A DNA stretch of 64,000 bases from Rhodobiaceae bacterium (GTDB taxonomy: Bacteria > Pseudomonadota > Alphaproteobacteria > Rhizobiales > Tepidamorphaceae). Shown in pieces: positions 29,270-37,911 of this stretch. The notes beneath the pieces were generated by a model that saw only the letters and a list, made by a program, of their open reading frames with translations, was not told the origin of the DNA and did not search any database. Numbering within the stretch: position 1 is the stretch's first letter; each line of letters starts with the position of its first letter. The position numbers were made by a program, and so were the translations under genes. Where the stretch lies: assembly GCA_020637985.1 (NCBI GenBank), contig JACKJK010000004.1, positions 1 through 64,000 of the forward strand, written 5' to 3'.

Positions 29270-30438
29270 GCCTTTACCATCAACTGGCGCGGGAAATCGG
29301 CAAAGCAGTCGGGTCCCGTCTCGGTCACCGCGAAGGTCTCCGAGATGACGACGCCGTAGCGCTCCAGCCACAGCGCCGGGATGCAGTGGAACGTCATGTT
29401 GGTTTCCAGCACCGTGTTGTCGCTCGAGCGGATGCTGGCGGTCAGTTCGCCCCAGGTCGGCGGAAAGCCGATGCCGACCGGATAGCCGATGCGGCTGTCC
29501 TTCTCGATGCCGTGCTTGCGGGTCACGCCATTCCAGACTTCGGCGAGTTCGGCACAGGCGACGCCGCTCTTCACCTTGTCCAGCACCGCGGCCAGTCCTT
29601 CCGCGATCACCTCGGCGATGCGGGCGAGATCCTCCGGCGGCTTGCCCAGATAGATGCAGCGCGACAGCGGGCTGTGGTAGCGGTGCCGGATGCCGCCGAG
29701 CTCGATGTAGAAGATCTCGTTGTCGCCGAGCGGGGCATCCGTCCACGACAGGTGCGGCGCCGAGCACAGTTCGCCCACCATGGCGTTCGGCGGCTTGCAC
29801 GGAAACGTCCCGCCGAATTCGGGCAATCCCGCCGTGGTCACCTTGTAGACTTCCGCCATCACGTCGCATTGGCGCACGCCGGGCGCGGCTTTCTCGTAGG
29901 CCGCCTGCTGGGCTGCCGCCGCGATCTGCCCTGCCTGGCGCATGTAGACGAGCTCGCGCTCGGACTTCACCATCCGGCAGCGGTTCACCAGCAGAAAGGC
30001 GTCGTGGAAGGTCGCATTGGGCAGCCGCGCGCGCAGGATGTGGTCCCACTTCGCCGTGTAGTAATAGTCGTCGGTCTCGACCCCGACGTGGCCCTTGTCG
30101 AGCCCGTTTTCGACGAGGAAATCGGCGACGAAGTCTAGCGGGTGATGGCTGTCGGAACCGACATAGTAGTCGGGATACGGCACGACGTTTTCGGGGGCGA
30201 GGAAAGCGGTGAACTTCGCCCCGACCGCGTCCATCTTGCGGCCGATCCACACCGGCTCTTCCCGGTCGAGCGACACCACCACCATCTGCGGCGTGTAGAA
30301 CGACCAGCCGTCGTAACCGGTCAGCCAGAACTGGTTGGCCGGCGAGGCAACCAGAAGCACGTCGAGCCCGCGCGCCTGCATGGCCCGCTTGGCGCGGCCG
30401 ACCCGCTCCAGATATTCGTCACGTTCGAACAGTAGCAT
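29266..30438 (-). CDS. M24 metallopeptidase, DoeA/EutD (ectoine hydrolase)-like
   Basis: The product is 390 residues with the creatinase/aminopeptidase-P (M24) two-domain layout. 'ANQFWLTGYDGWSFYTPQ' and the C-terminal 'ETNMTFHCIPALWLERYG' resemble ectoine hydrolase DoeA more than prolidases. DoeA opens the ectoine ring to N-acetyl-diaminobutyrate. The classic DD-H-E-E dimetal ligands of M24 peptidases are not all evident, as in creatinase-like members. It lies in a putative operon with TRAP transporter, SDR and gamma-glutamyltransferase genes. eutBC is 15 kb away but no doeB is seen, so the ectoine link is an inference. Confidence 0.75.
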   Translation of the reverse strand: MLLFERDEYLERVGRAKRAMQARGLDVLLVASPANQFWLTGYDGWSFYTPQMVVVSLDREEPVWIGRKMDAVGAKFTAFLAPENVVPYPDYYVGSDSHHPLDFVADFLVENGLDKGHVGVETDDYYYTAKWDHILRARLPNATFHDAFLLVNRCRMVKSERELVYMRQAGQIAAAAQQAAYEKAAPGVRQCDVMAEVYKVTTAGLPEFGGTFPCKPPNAMVGELCSAPHLSWTDAPLGDNEIFYIELGGIRHRYHSPLSRCIYLGKPPEDLARIAEVIAEGLAAVLDKVKSGVACAELAEVWNGVTRKHGIEKDSRIGYPVGIGFPPTWGELTASIRSSDNTVLETNMTFHCIPALWLERYGVVISETFAVTETGPDCFADFPRQLMVKA

Positions 30439-30454
30439 TCACGCCTCCGAGCTT

Positions 30455-31153
30455 TCAGAACTTCTCCACCCACGGCCTGACCGCGATCTCCTCCGACCAG
30501 GCCGACCGGTCCTGCCGCACCAGCGCCAGGTATGTCTGGGCGATGGCGTCGGGATCGAGCATCGAACCGGGACTGTCCGCCGGCTCCGTGCGGCCGGGAT
30601 TGCGGATCATGCCATCGATGTTGATCCACGCGACGTGGATGCTCTTCGGATGCAGTTCGCGCGACATCGACTGTGCCAGCCCGCGCTGCGCGAACTTGCC
30701 CATCGCGAAGGGCGCCGACTGCGGATAGCCCTTCACGCCCGCGGACGCCCCGGTGAACAGGATCGTGCCGCGCACGCCGTCTTCCGGTTCCTGCGCCAGC
30801 ATCGTCAGCGCCGCCTGCTGGCCGATGAGGAAACTGCCGTAGGCCGTGATTTCGATGGCGCGCCGCACCTCCGCCGGATCGAGCTCGGCGACAGGCCCGC
30901 GCAGCCGCGCTGACGGGTGCGCCACCGCGACCCGCAATGGCCCCGGAAGCCCTTCGAAAAGCTGCGCGACCGACGCCGCGTCGGACACATCGCACGCATG
31001 CACCGACGCGCCGGTCTCGCGCGCCAGTTCCGAAAGCTTGCCCGTATTGCGCGCGCCCAGCACCACGGCGTAGCCCTCGCGCGCGAAAGCCCGCGCCAGC
31101 GAGGCGGAAAGCCCCGAGCCTGCGCCTGCGATCAATGCCACCGGTTTGCTCAT
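30455..31153 (-). CDS. SDR-family protein with Phe in place of catalytic Tyr
   Basis: The product is 232 residues, a short-chain dehydrogenase/reductase with the NAD(P) motif 'AGAGSGLSASLA' (10-20). The active-site segment reads 'FTGASAGVKGYPQSAPFAMGK': Ser137 and Lys153 are in place but position 149 is Phe instead of the catalytic Tyr. The asparagine motif is also altered ('VAHPSA'). A recognised SDR subgroup shares this FAxxK signature, so it may be a family trait rather than a lesion; activity is uncertain. The ATG at 31153 follows GGGAGGG. It sits 16 bp upstream of the M24 gene. Confidence 0.75.
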   Translation of the reverse strand: MSKPVALIAGAGSGLSASLARAFAREGYAVVLGARNTGKLSELARETGASVHACDVSDAASVAQLFEGLPGPLRVAVAHPSARLRGPVAELDPAEVRRAIEITAYGSFLIGQQAALTMLAQEPEDGVRGTILFTGASAGVKGYPQSAPFAMGKFAQRGLAQSMSRELHPKSIHVAWINIDGMIRNPGRTEPADSPGSMLDPDAIAQTYLALVRQDRSAWSEEIAVRPWVEKF

Positions 31154-31201
31154 GTCAGCCCTCCCTTGCACGCTTCCCGCCAGCTTCGCCCACGCTGGCG
31201 T

Positions 31202-32137
31202 TCACTGCAAATCCCCCTCGCCATAGAGCGGCTTCATCAGCAGCGGCGTCAGGTAGATCGAGATCTGGTAACAGCCGAGATAGAGCAGCACCGGCTCCAT
31301 GACGGCCGCCGGCAGCGCGGCCAGGAACAGACCCATGTTGCGGTTGCCCGCAACGATCGCGCAGGCCGCGCGCGCCTTGCCCGCCCCTGCCCGCCCCAGC
31401 GTCCACCACGTCGCCGCCTGCAGGGCGTAGTTGGCGACAAACGACAGCGCCAGCACGCCCGCGACCAGCAGCGGATCGTCGATCAGCGCAGGACCGACCG
31501 CCGACATCAGGCCAACGACGACCACCGCCATCGAGATCGCGGAAACCCCGTCCAGCGCCTTCAGGCCCTCGGCCTGCGGTTCGCGCCACGCGAAATGCCG
31601 GATAGCGAAGGCGAGCGCCGCCGCGACGGCGATGATGGCGAGCAGCCGCAGCGAAGCCGCCAGCACCTCGCCGGCGGACCCGGCGACCGGCGACAGCCAG
31701 AAGGCCGGGATCACGGTGAGCGGCAGCAGCGCGGTGCCCGCCACCACCAGCCGCAGCGCGGCCGCAGGGTCATGGCCGCTCATCAGGGTCAGGTGCGGGC
31801 TGCCCGAGACCGGCGATGCCGCCAGCATCAGCACTAGTGCCACCGCGAGATGCCCGTTCATGCCGAGCGCCAGGAAGATGGCCGCCAGCGCGCACGGCAA
31901 GGCGACCTGATTGATGGCGACGAGGCCGAGGCTGGCGCCGATGTCGCGCATGCCCCCGATCGCCGCGCGCGGCCCGATCCGGAGTGCGGCAAGAAACAGC
32001 AGGAAGGCGATCAGCACGCCCAGCGCCGGCTTCATCGCCTGCGCCAGTTCGGGAAGCGCGATGCCCGCAACCAGCCCCGCGACGAGCACCAGCCGCCCGT
32101 GCCGGGCAAACCAGCCGAACGCCGTGAGCGCCTGCAC
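31202..32137 (-). CDS. BASS/bile acid:sodium symporter-like membrane protein
   Basis: The product is 311 residues with about ten hydrophobic helices. 'KALDGVSAISMAVVVVG', 'CAIVAGNRNMGLFLAALP' and the conserved Asn/Gly segment resemble the BASS family of sodium-coupled organic-anion symporters. The start is taken as GTG at 32137, which overlaps the TAG stop of the upstream TauE gene by one base and has GGGGG upstream. The substrate is unknown. It may provide a second uptake or export route for the compound handled by the operon. Confidence 0.65.
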   Translation of the reverse strand: MQALTAFGWFARHGRLVLVAGLVAGIALPELAQAMKPALGVLIAFLLFLAALRIGPRAAIGGMRDIGASLGLVAINQVALPCALAAIFLALGMNGHLAVALVLMLAASPVSGSPHLTLMSGHDPAAALRLVVAGTALLPLTVIPAFWLSPVAGSAGEVLAASLRLLAIIAVAAALAFAIRHFAWREPQAEGLKALDGVSAISMAVVVVGLMSAVGPALIDDPLLVAGVLALSFVANYALQAATWWTLGRAGAGKARAACAIVAGNRNMGLFLAALPAAVMEPVLLYLGCYQISIYLTPLLMKPLYGEGDLQ

Positions 32138-32880
32138 TACGACAGCCCCCGCACGATCAGCAGCACCGCCGCTAGCCCCGCCACGGCGAGCAGCGCGCCG
32201 CGGTAGCGCAGGTCGAAATGCGTCCGCAGCCGCCGCGATAACAGTGTTCCCGCCACCATGCCCGGCGCCAGCAGCGCTGCGTTGGCGACGTCGGAGACCC
32301 CCGCGACGCCGGCCAGCCAAAGCCCTGTCAGCGAGATGACGCAGCCAAGTGCGAAGAAGGCCGCCAGCGTCGGGCGTGCCTCGCCCGGCGCACGCCCGCG
32401 GTAGATGATGGCAAGCGGCGGCGCGCCGACCGATGTGATCGTTCCCATCAGGCCCGACAGCGCCGTCATGGCGATCAGGTTGGGGCGGTTGAACGGCATC
32501 TTCCAGCCGCTCGCCGTCAGCACGACGGCGAGCATGGTCATGCAGCCGAAGACGAGAAGGAAGCTCTTGGTACCGGCGAGGCCCGCCAGCAGCAGCGCGC
32601 CGGCGGCCACGCCGGCAACGCGCCCGATCACGCCGACGCTTACCTCGTTCCAGGCGATGCGCCTGCGTTCGCTCCAGCCGCCCCAAGTCGCCGCCGCCAT
32701 GCCGAGCATCAGCGTCGGCGCAGGCACCAGTTCGGGATCGAGCAGGGCGAGCAGCGGCGCGGCCATCAGCCCGAACCCCATGCCGAGGCCAGCCTGGATG
32801 ATCGCCGCTGCGCAGACGATCGCCAGCACACCGGCCAGCAGCCACGGCGAGGCCAGCAGCGCCGGCATGGTGAGGTCCAC
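32137..32880 (-). CDS. TauE/SafE-family anion exporter
   Basis: The product is 247 residues with about eight membrane helices and the duplicated half typical of TauE/SafE proteins ('AGLGMGFGLMAAPLLALLDP' and 'GLMGTITSVGAPPLAIIYRG'). Characterised members export sulfite or sulfoacetate during C2-sulfonate breakdown, and others move further organic anions. The GTG at 32880 abuts the dctM stop; Met5 (32868) is an alternative. Its presence beside a TRAP importer might hint at sulfonate metabolism, but no desulfonating enzyme is seen. Confidence 0.8.
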   Translation of the reverse strand: MDLTMPALLASPWLLAGVLAIVCAAAIIQAGLGMGFGLMAAPLLALLDPELVPAPTLMLGMAAATWGGWSERRRIAWNEVSVGVIGRVAGVAAGALLLAGLAGTKSFLLVFGCMTMLAVVLTASGWKMPFNRPNLIAMTALSGLMGTITSVGAPPLAIIYRGRAPGEARPTLAAFFALGCVISLTGLWLAGVAGVSDVANAALLAPGMVAGTLLSRRLRTHFDLRYRGALLAVAGLAAVLLIVRGLS

Positions 32881-34173
32881 TCAGCCCCCCGGCCGCTGGC
32901 GCATGTTGTCGGGCAGCCAGGTCGCCAGTTCGGGGAAGGCGATCAGCACGAACACCATCACCACCATGATGGCGAACATCGGCAGCGCGGCGCGCGCGAT
33001 GAAGTTCATCTCGTGCCGCGTCATGCCCTGCAGCACGAACAGGTTGAAGCCGATCGGCGGGGTGATCTGCGCCATCTCGACGACAACCACGATGAAGATG
33101 CCGAACCAGATGATGTCGATACCCGCCTGTCGGATCATCGGTTCCACCACGGCCATCGTCAGCACTACCGACGAGATGCCGTCGAGGAAACAGCCAAGCA
33201 CGATGTAGAAGACGAGCAGCGCCATCAGCAGCTGGAACCTCGACAACTCCAGCGAGGCGATGAAGTCGGCGAGCCCGCGCGGCAGCCCGGTGAAGCCCAT
33301 CGACAGCGACAGGAACGCCGCCCCCGACAGGATCAGCGCGATCATCGCCGAGGTGCGCACCGCCCCCATCAGGCTCTCGAAGAAAGTGCTGCGGTTGAGC
33401 GAGCCCTGTCCGGCGGCAAGCCCCAGCGAGCCGAGCACGCCGAAGGCTGCCGCCTCCGTCGCCGTTGCAAGGCCGAGATACATCGAGCCGATGACCAGCG
33501 CGATCAGGCTGAGGACCGGGATCAGGAACCGCGAGTTGTTCAGCTTCTCGGCGAACGACATCGGCGGTTCGGCGAGGGGATCGAACTTCTTCGACACCTT
33601 CGAATAGATCGCGACGCCAGGTCGCGAACATCGCCGCCAGCACCAGCCCCGGCGACGCCGGCCGCGAACAGCTTGGTGATGGATTCGTTGTCGTCGCCAT
33701 AGACGATCAGCGTGTAGCGGCGGCAGGATCATCAGCTGACGTCGCCGCCCCAGCCAGCGTGCCGATGATCATCGTCAGGATACTTGCGCTTGCGCAGTTC
33801 CAGGATCAACATCTTGCCGACCGTCGTCGCGTCGCCGCCGAGGAGCCCGATACCACCGCGAACACCGTGCAGCCGACGATGTTGGTATGCACCAGCCCGC
33901 GAGCAGCCCGCGCCATCCAGGGCGCGACAGGCCGCCAGACATAATCCTCGAGCAGACGCGTGCGGTAGAGGATCTCGCCCATCAGATGAACAGCGGCAGC
34001 GCCGTCAGCGTCCACGACGACGACGACGTCGGATAGTGGTGATCGCGTCGCCTGCCGGCCGCGATGTGAAAACTCCATGCCGACGAAGGCGACGCCGAGC
34101 AACGCAAGGCCGACATACGCCGCTGCCCAGCAGCGTAGAAGAGCACGAAGAGGAAGATGCCGGTCGCTTCGAT
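32881..34173 (-). pseudogene. dctM: TRAP large permease DctM, N-terminal third broken by several indels
   Basis: Intact frame from about 33620 to 32881 gives the C-terminal ~245 residues of DctM ('AIYSKVSKKFDPL' to 'MRQRPGG'). Upstream, the family sequence is present but scattered over frames: 'ATGIFLFVLF', 'LLGVAFVGME', 'TLTALPLFI', 'MGEILYRTRLLED', 'HTNIVGCTVFAVVSGSSAA'. At about 33983 the text TTCATCTG-ATGGGC lacks one base to read FIWMG. No ATG is visible at the expected start near 34173, where ATC stands. The protein would be about 430 residues and is the channel subunit of a TRAP importer. The breaks are mostly single-base deletions. Confidence 0.75.
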
Positions 34174-34189
34174 CTGTTCCTGGCCGCCC

Positions 34190-34722
34190 CTACTCGCCGT
34201 GGCTCTGGTCGACGACATTCGATCCGGATGCCGTGCGAACCAGTGAAGATGGGACGCAGGAACAGGTTGTCCCAGAGGTAATGGCAAGCAGCACCGTGCC
34301 CGCCGACGCCGACAGCTGCGGCACCATACCGGTGTCGACGTCGAGCCCCTGGGAAATATCGTTGAGCTTGTGCGACCAATGAAGTTGGTCTTCACCGCGT
34401 ACCAGGCAGAAATAGGTCGTGCCGCCGTGCCGATGGCGAAGCACCACACCTCAAACCAGCGTGCCTTTTCGCCGGCATTAGTGAGGATCGAGACGCGGAT
34501 ATGCGCGCCATGGTTCAGCTTGCATAGGCGAGGCGAAGAACGACGCGCCACCGGCCAGTAGCCGGCATAGTCAGTTGCGCCCGGAAACACCTGCCCCGTC
34601 ACCGCGCCAGCGTCTACCACGCACGATCAGCACCAGGATAAGAATCGTGACCGGCGGCGATAGTCCGCCCGCCAGGTGAGCCGTCGAGAAACCGTCGCAA
34701 CCCGCTGCGCCAACTCCGTCAT
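34190..34722 (-). pseudogene. dctQ: TRAP small permease DctQ, broken by several indels
   Basis: The gene begins with ATG at 34722 ('MTELAQR') and ends with TAG at 34190. DctQ-like pieces occur in different frames: 'DYAGYWPVA', 'HIRVSILTNAGEKARWFEVWCFAIGTA', 'AWYAVKTNF', 'WSHKLNDISQGLDVDTGMVPQLSASAGTVLLAI' and 'SHGIRIE'. Corrected, it would be about 178 residues with four membrane helices. It lies between dctP and dctM in the usual P-Q-M order. Indels occur roughly every 50-100 bp. Confidence 0.7.
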
Positions 34723-34807
34723 GCCCCGCCCCGCGCCCGGCGCGCATGTTCCCTGAAACCGTTTTCCGGGCCGGCGTGACGCCATCCCGCGATCTGCTGG
34801 AAGTCTG

Positions 34808-35777
34808 CTACTGGGCCTTGTGAAGGCGTCGACGATCACCTTACCGTCCGCCCGGCGCTGGCGAGCCATTCGCTGGTCATCGTCGCCGATGGCTTCCAGC
34901 TCGGCAACCAGCCCGTCGCCGGCGCCGCTGCACCGTCATGCCACCGCCTTCCTTCAGGCCGTTCAGGGTGAAAGGTGGTGCTTGATCACTTGGAGCGCTG
35001 CAGGCCGGTGGTCCGTGCCGTCTCGCACCAGTCGTTCATGACCTTCTTCGTCGCGTCGTCGGGCCGTTCAAGCGTCCTTGTTGACGAACACCGCGTTGCG
35101 CAGCAGCCAGGCATCGACCTCGTAGAAGTGCGTCAGGTGTTCCCACCTTGCGGTGCAACCGGTCGCGCCGAGAGATGAAGCTCTCCGCGACGCGCCGGTC
35201 GCCAGCGCCTGCAGCTCCGCCGCCTCGACCTGCACCGGCAGCATGCCGGTCAGCTCAACCATGCGCGCCGTCGCCGTGGGTAGGAGCGGAACGGCGCCCT
35301 TCATGTCGGCGACCGGTTCACTTTCGCGCTTCTTGAAGTACAGGCCCTGCGGCAGCCACGGCACCGGTAGAGGTAATGCAGGTTGTCGCCGTCAGGCACC
35401 TTCTCGACATAGGGCTGGGCGATTCCCCAACCTCGTGCTCGTCGGACGACACCAGGAAGAGATCAGTCGACGCCGTACAGCGGATTCTCGTTCTGGTGCG
35501 CGCGGAAAGCAGGCGCTCGCCGATCGGCGCCTGGCCGGTCTGCCGCGCGCTTGATCTCATTGCCGCGCCAGACAGCGACCCGGACGGATGGGTGACGATT
35601 TCAAGGCTGCCGCGCCAGTGCCGTCGGTGACGCACTTGGCGATTCGGCGCCAGTCTCCAGGTGGAAGTTCACCGTGGCCGTAGGCCATCGGCATCCCACT
35701 TCGGCCATCGCCGCTGATACGGCGAACGCGCTGATCGCGGTTGCCGCTGCAAAGTGTTGCAACTTCTTCTTGTTGAT
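34808..35777 (-). pseudogene. dctP: TRAP substrate-binding protein DctP, broken by several indels
   Basis: The signal peptide 'NKKKLQHFAAATAISAFAVSAAMA' is clear. Later DctP blocks lie in other frames: 'LEIVTHPSGSL', 'QTGQAPIGERLLSA', 'LPQGLYFKK', 'TARMVELTGMLPVQVEAAELQALATG', 'EHLTHFYEVDAWLLRNAVFVNKDA'. At the end, restoring one base gives 'AFHKAQ' and a stop at 34808. The expected start codon at 35777-35775 reads ATC rather than ATG. It would bind the operon's ligand in the periplasm, and is the first gene of the putative dctP-to-ggt operon. Confidence 0.75.
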
Positions 35778-36373
35778 CTCTGCGTTTTCAGGGAAAACCC
35801 TTTGCCTCGCACCTATTGAAAGCGCGCCGGTGCGCAAGGCCTGAGTCGATGTTGGGTTTTCGCCGAAATGATCTGCACGTGCGGCCCGACGGTCTTTGTC
35901 GGCCACTCACCTTCAGGATAACGGTTGCATCGGGCGCGCAATGGGCAGGTGCGATGAAATCCCCAACGGCGAGTTCTTCGCACGTTCGACCAGCAGGATC
36001 ATCATTCAAAAAGCCTGGCGCCGGTGCGACAACCCTCCTGCCACATGCCGCGCCTAAATGCCGCCCGCCAGCCTTAAATGACGTCCCGCAACAGCCATAG
36101 CCAACTCCCGGAAGGCAGGCTTGCCCTGTCTTCAAATCGCTAACTGATTCTTTCGTCCGCCTTGCGATACACACTCGCGTGGAATTGTTCTTAACCACGC
36201 ATGCAACAGCAAAACAGTGCGCATCTGCTTCCTGGCAACGAGCATGCGGTGCTAGCCCTGCGCCAACCGAATGCGGTTCACCAAGTCAAGTCGTAACCCC
36301 GCTTTGTCAGTGCTGGTGGACTAGCCGGCCACCATTGCGGCCGGCGTCGCGCAAACGGAAATCAAGGCTGAAC
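35778..36373. other. Divergent intergenic region, no recognised gene
   Basis: This is 596 bp between dctP (minus) and the histidine kinase (plus). No frame gives a recognisable protein; a 136-codon open frame on the minus strand (35788-36198) shows no domain and lies in the indel-rich tract. A stem-loop (GCCGGCC at 36324-36330 with GGCCGGC at 36339-36345) lies about 30 bp before the kinase start. A response regulator might be expected here but none is seen. Confidence 0.4.
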
Positions 36374-36774
36374 GATGCGACTGTTTGGACGATGACCGGC
36401 TATCTCGTGAGCGCCGCGATCGCGGCCGTGCTGGCAGTCGTTGGCGCGATTCGTACCATACACGAAATGGAGGGTGAGCTCGAAGGGTGATGGGCAATCC
36501 ATCGATTACGCTTATCGCGCTTCACCAGATCAGGATCTGGCGATGGCCGCTGTCTCGTCCGGTGAACGACCTGTTTGATTGCTGCCAGATATTCGCAAGC
36601 GGACGCCTCCATGTCGGAACGGCTGGAAAGCGAACTGGCGCAGCTGGACAAGGCGAAGACGGAGTACCTGGCCTCGTTCTCCGACTACAAGCTTCAGGTC
36701 GATACCTATTTCACCGATGAAAAGCCCTTTCTGAAGCAGTTACAGGAAAAGGGAAGTGAATAGCCCCGAGTTTT

Positions 36775-37911
36775 CTAGACACCCTCGGTTCTCATTTCCT
36801 GCTGCCGTTCGAACTCGACGGGTGACAGCATCCCGTTCCTGACGTGCTTGCGCTTGGGATTGTAGAACATCTCGATGTAGTCGAACACGTCCTGCCGAGC
36901 CTCGACGCGGGTCTTGTAGGTCCGACGCCGTATCCGTTCCCGTTTGAGCAGGTTGAAGAAGCTCTCAGCGACAGCGTTGTCGTGACAGTTGCCCCGTCGG
37001 CTCATCGAGTGCTCCAGATTGTGTGCTCTGAGGAATGCCGCCCAGTCCATGCTGGTGAACTGGGGCCTTGATCTGGGTGGATCCAGCACTCTCAACTCTT
37101 CGGCTTCCTGCGCCACACGGCCATCAGCAATGCCGCCAGGACCCGTCCGTCGTCTGGCGGCTCTCGTCGACCAGCTGACGACGGCGGGAGTAAGGAGTCG
37201 ATGACGACAACCAGATGGGCGAAGCCCTCCAGCGTCGGATGGTGATATCCGTCACCCAGACTCGTCTGGCGCATCCACATCATGAACTGCCGGTCCAGGG
37301 GTGTTGTCGATGACCAATGACAGTTTGCCGCCATAACTCCTGGCCTGCGCCTGTAGCCGATCTGGGCCTTGATGCCTGCCAGACTGGCCAGGCGTGCAAC
37401 GCAGTTCGCACGGCATCTCCCCTGATCAGAAGATCGTCATGCAGTTTGCGGTAGCCGCCCACCTTGCCGCTGTCCTTCCACGCCTTGCGGATGAGCTCTG
37501 TCGCGACGTCGTCCTTCGCCCGCTTGCTCGGCGGGTCTTCAATGTCGAGCGCCGCAAGAAGCCGCTGGGTTGGATGCGCAGGCACCTGCATCGTCCGCAC
37601 CAGGAACAGTGGGCGATGCTCGGCAACAGGTAGCGTACCTTCACTTTGCATCGCCAGCGCGAAATACGCGGCCACTTTTTTAAGATGTCGCGCTCCTCGG
37701 TGACACGCGTCAGTTCACGCTTCAGGCGCCTGATCTCGGCGTCCTTGTCGTTCTCTCCGGGCGACCGTGAGAACTTCTTCTTCCACGCGTAAAGCGAATG
37801 CGGACTGACGCCCAGACGCTGTGATACCTCCGCAACGGGGTAACCCCGCTCGGTGATCTGAGCCACCGCGTCCCGTTTGAAATCGTCGCTGAAATTGGCT
37901 TTGCCCATCAT
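36775..37911 (-). pseudogene. IS3-family transposase orfA/orfB, orfB frame broken
   Basis: OrfA starts at 37911 after AAGGAGG and encodes the helix-turn-helix protein 'SDDFKRDAVAQITERGYPVAEVSQRLGVSPHSLYAWKKKF' with a leucine-zipper tail. OrfB follows in the -1 frame ('VAAYFALAMQSEG') and carries the integrase core, with 'VVVID' for the second catalytic Asp region and 'SRRGNCHDNAVAESFFNLLKRE' supplying the catalytic Glu; it ends at a TAG at 36775. At least two further frame breaks within orfB (about 37400 and 37320-37120) would prevent a full transposase unless they are consensus errors. Confidence 0.85.
37675..37681 (-). promoter_or_regulatory. Programmed -1 frameshift site A-AAA-AAG between orfA and orfB
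   Basis: On the minus strand orfA reads TTA-AAA-AAG, a classic A6G slippery heptamer. Slipping back one base continues directly into orfB as GTG-GCC-GCG. This is how IS3 elements normally make the OrfAB fusion transposase. Confidence 0.75.

Noticed and set aside
29270..30250. N-terminal extension of the gamma-glutamyltransferase frame through the M24 gene
   Set aside because: The extension is the wrong frame of the M24 peptidase gene; the GGT domain starts at the ATG at 29269.
35788..36198. A 136-codon minus-strand frame upstream of dctP
   Set aside because: No domain, odd Cys/Arg composition and location in the indel-rich tract; not supported as a gene.
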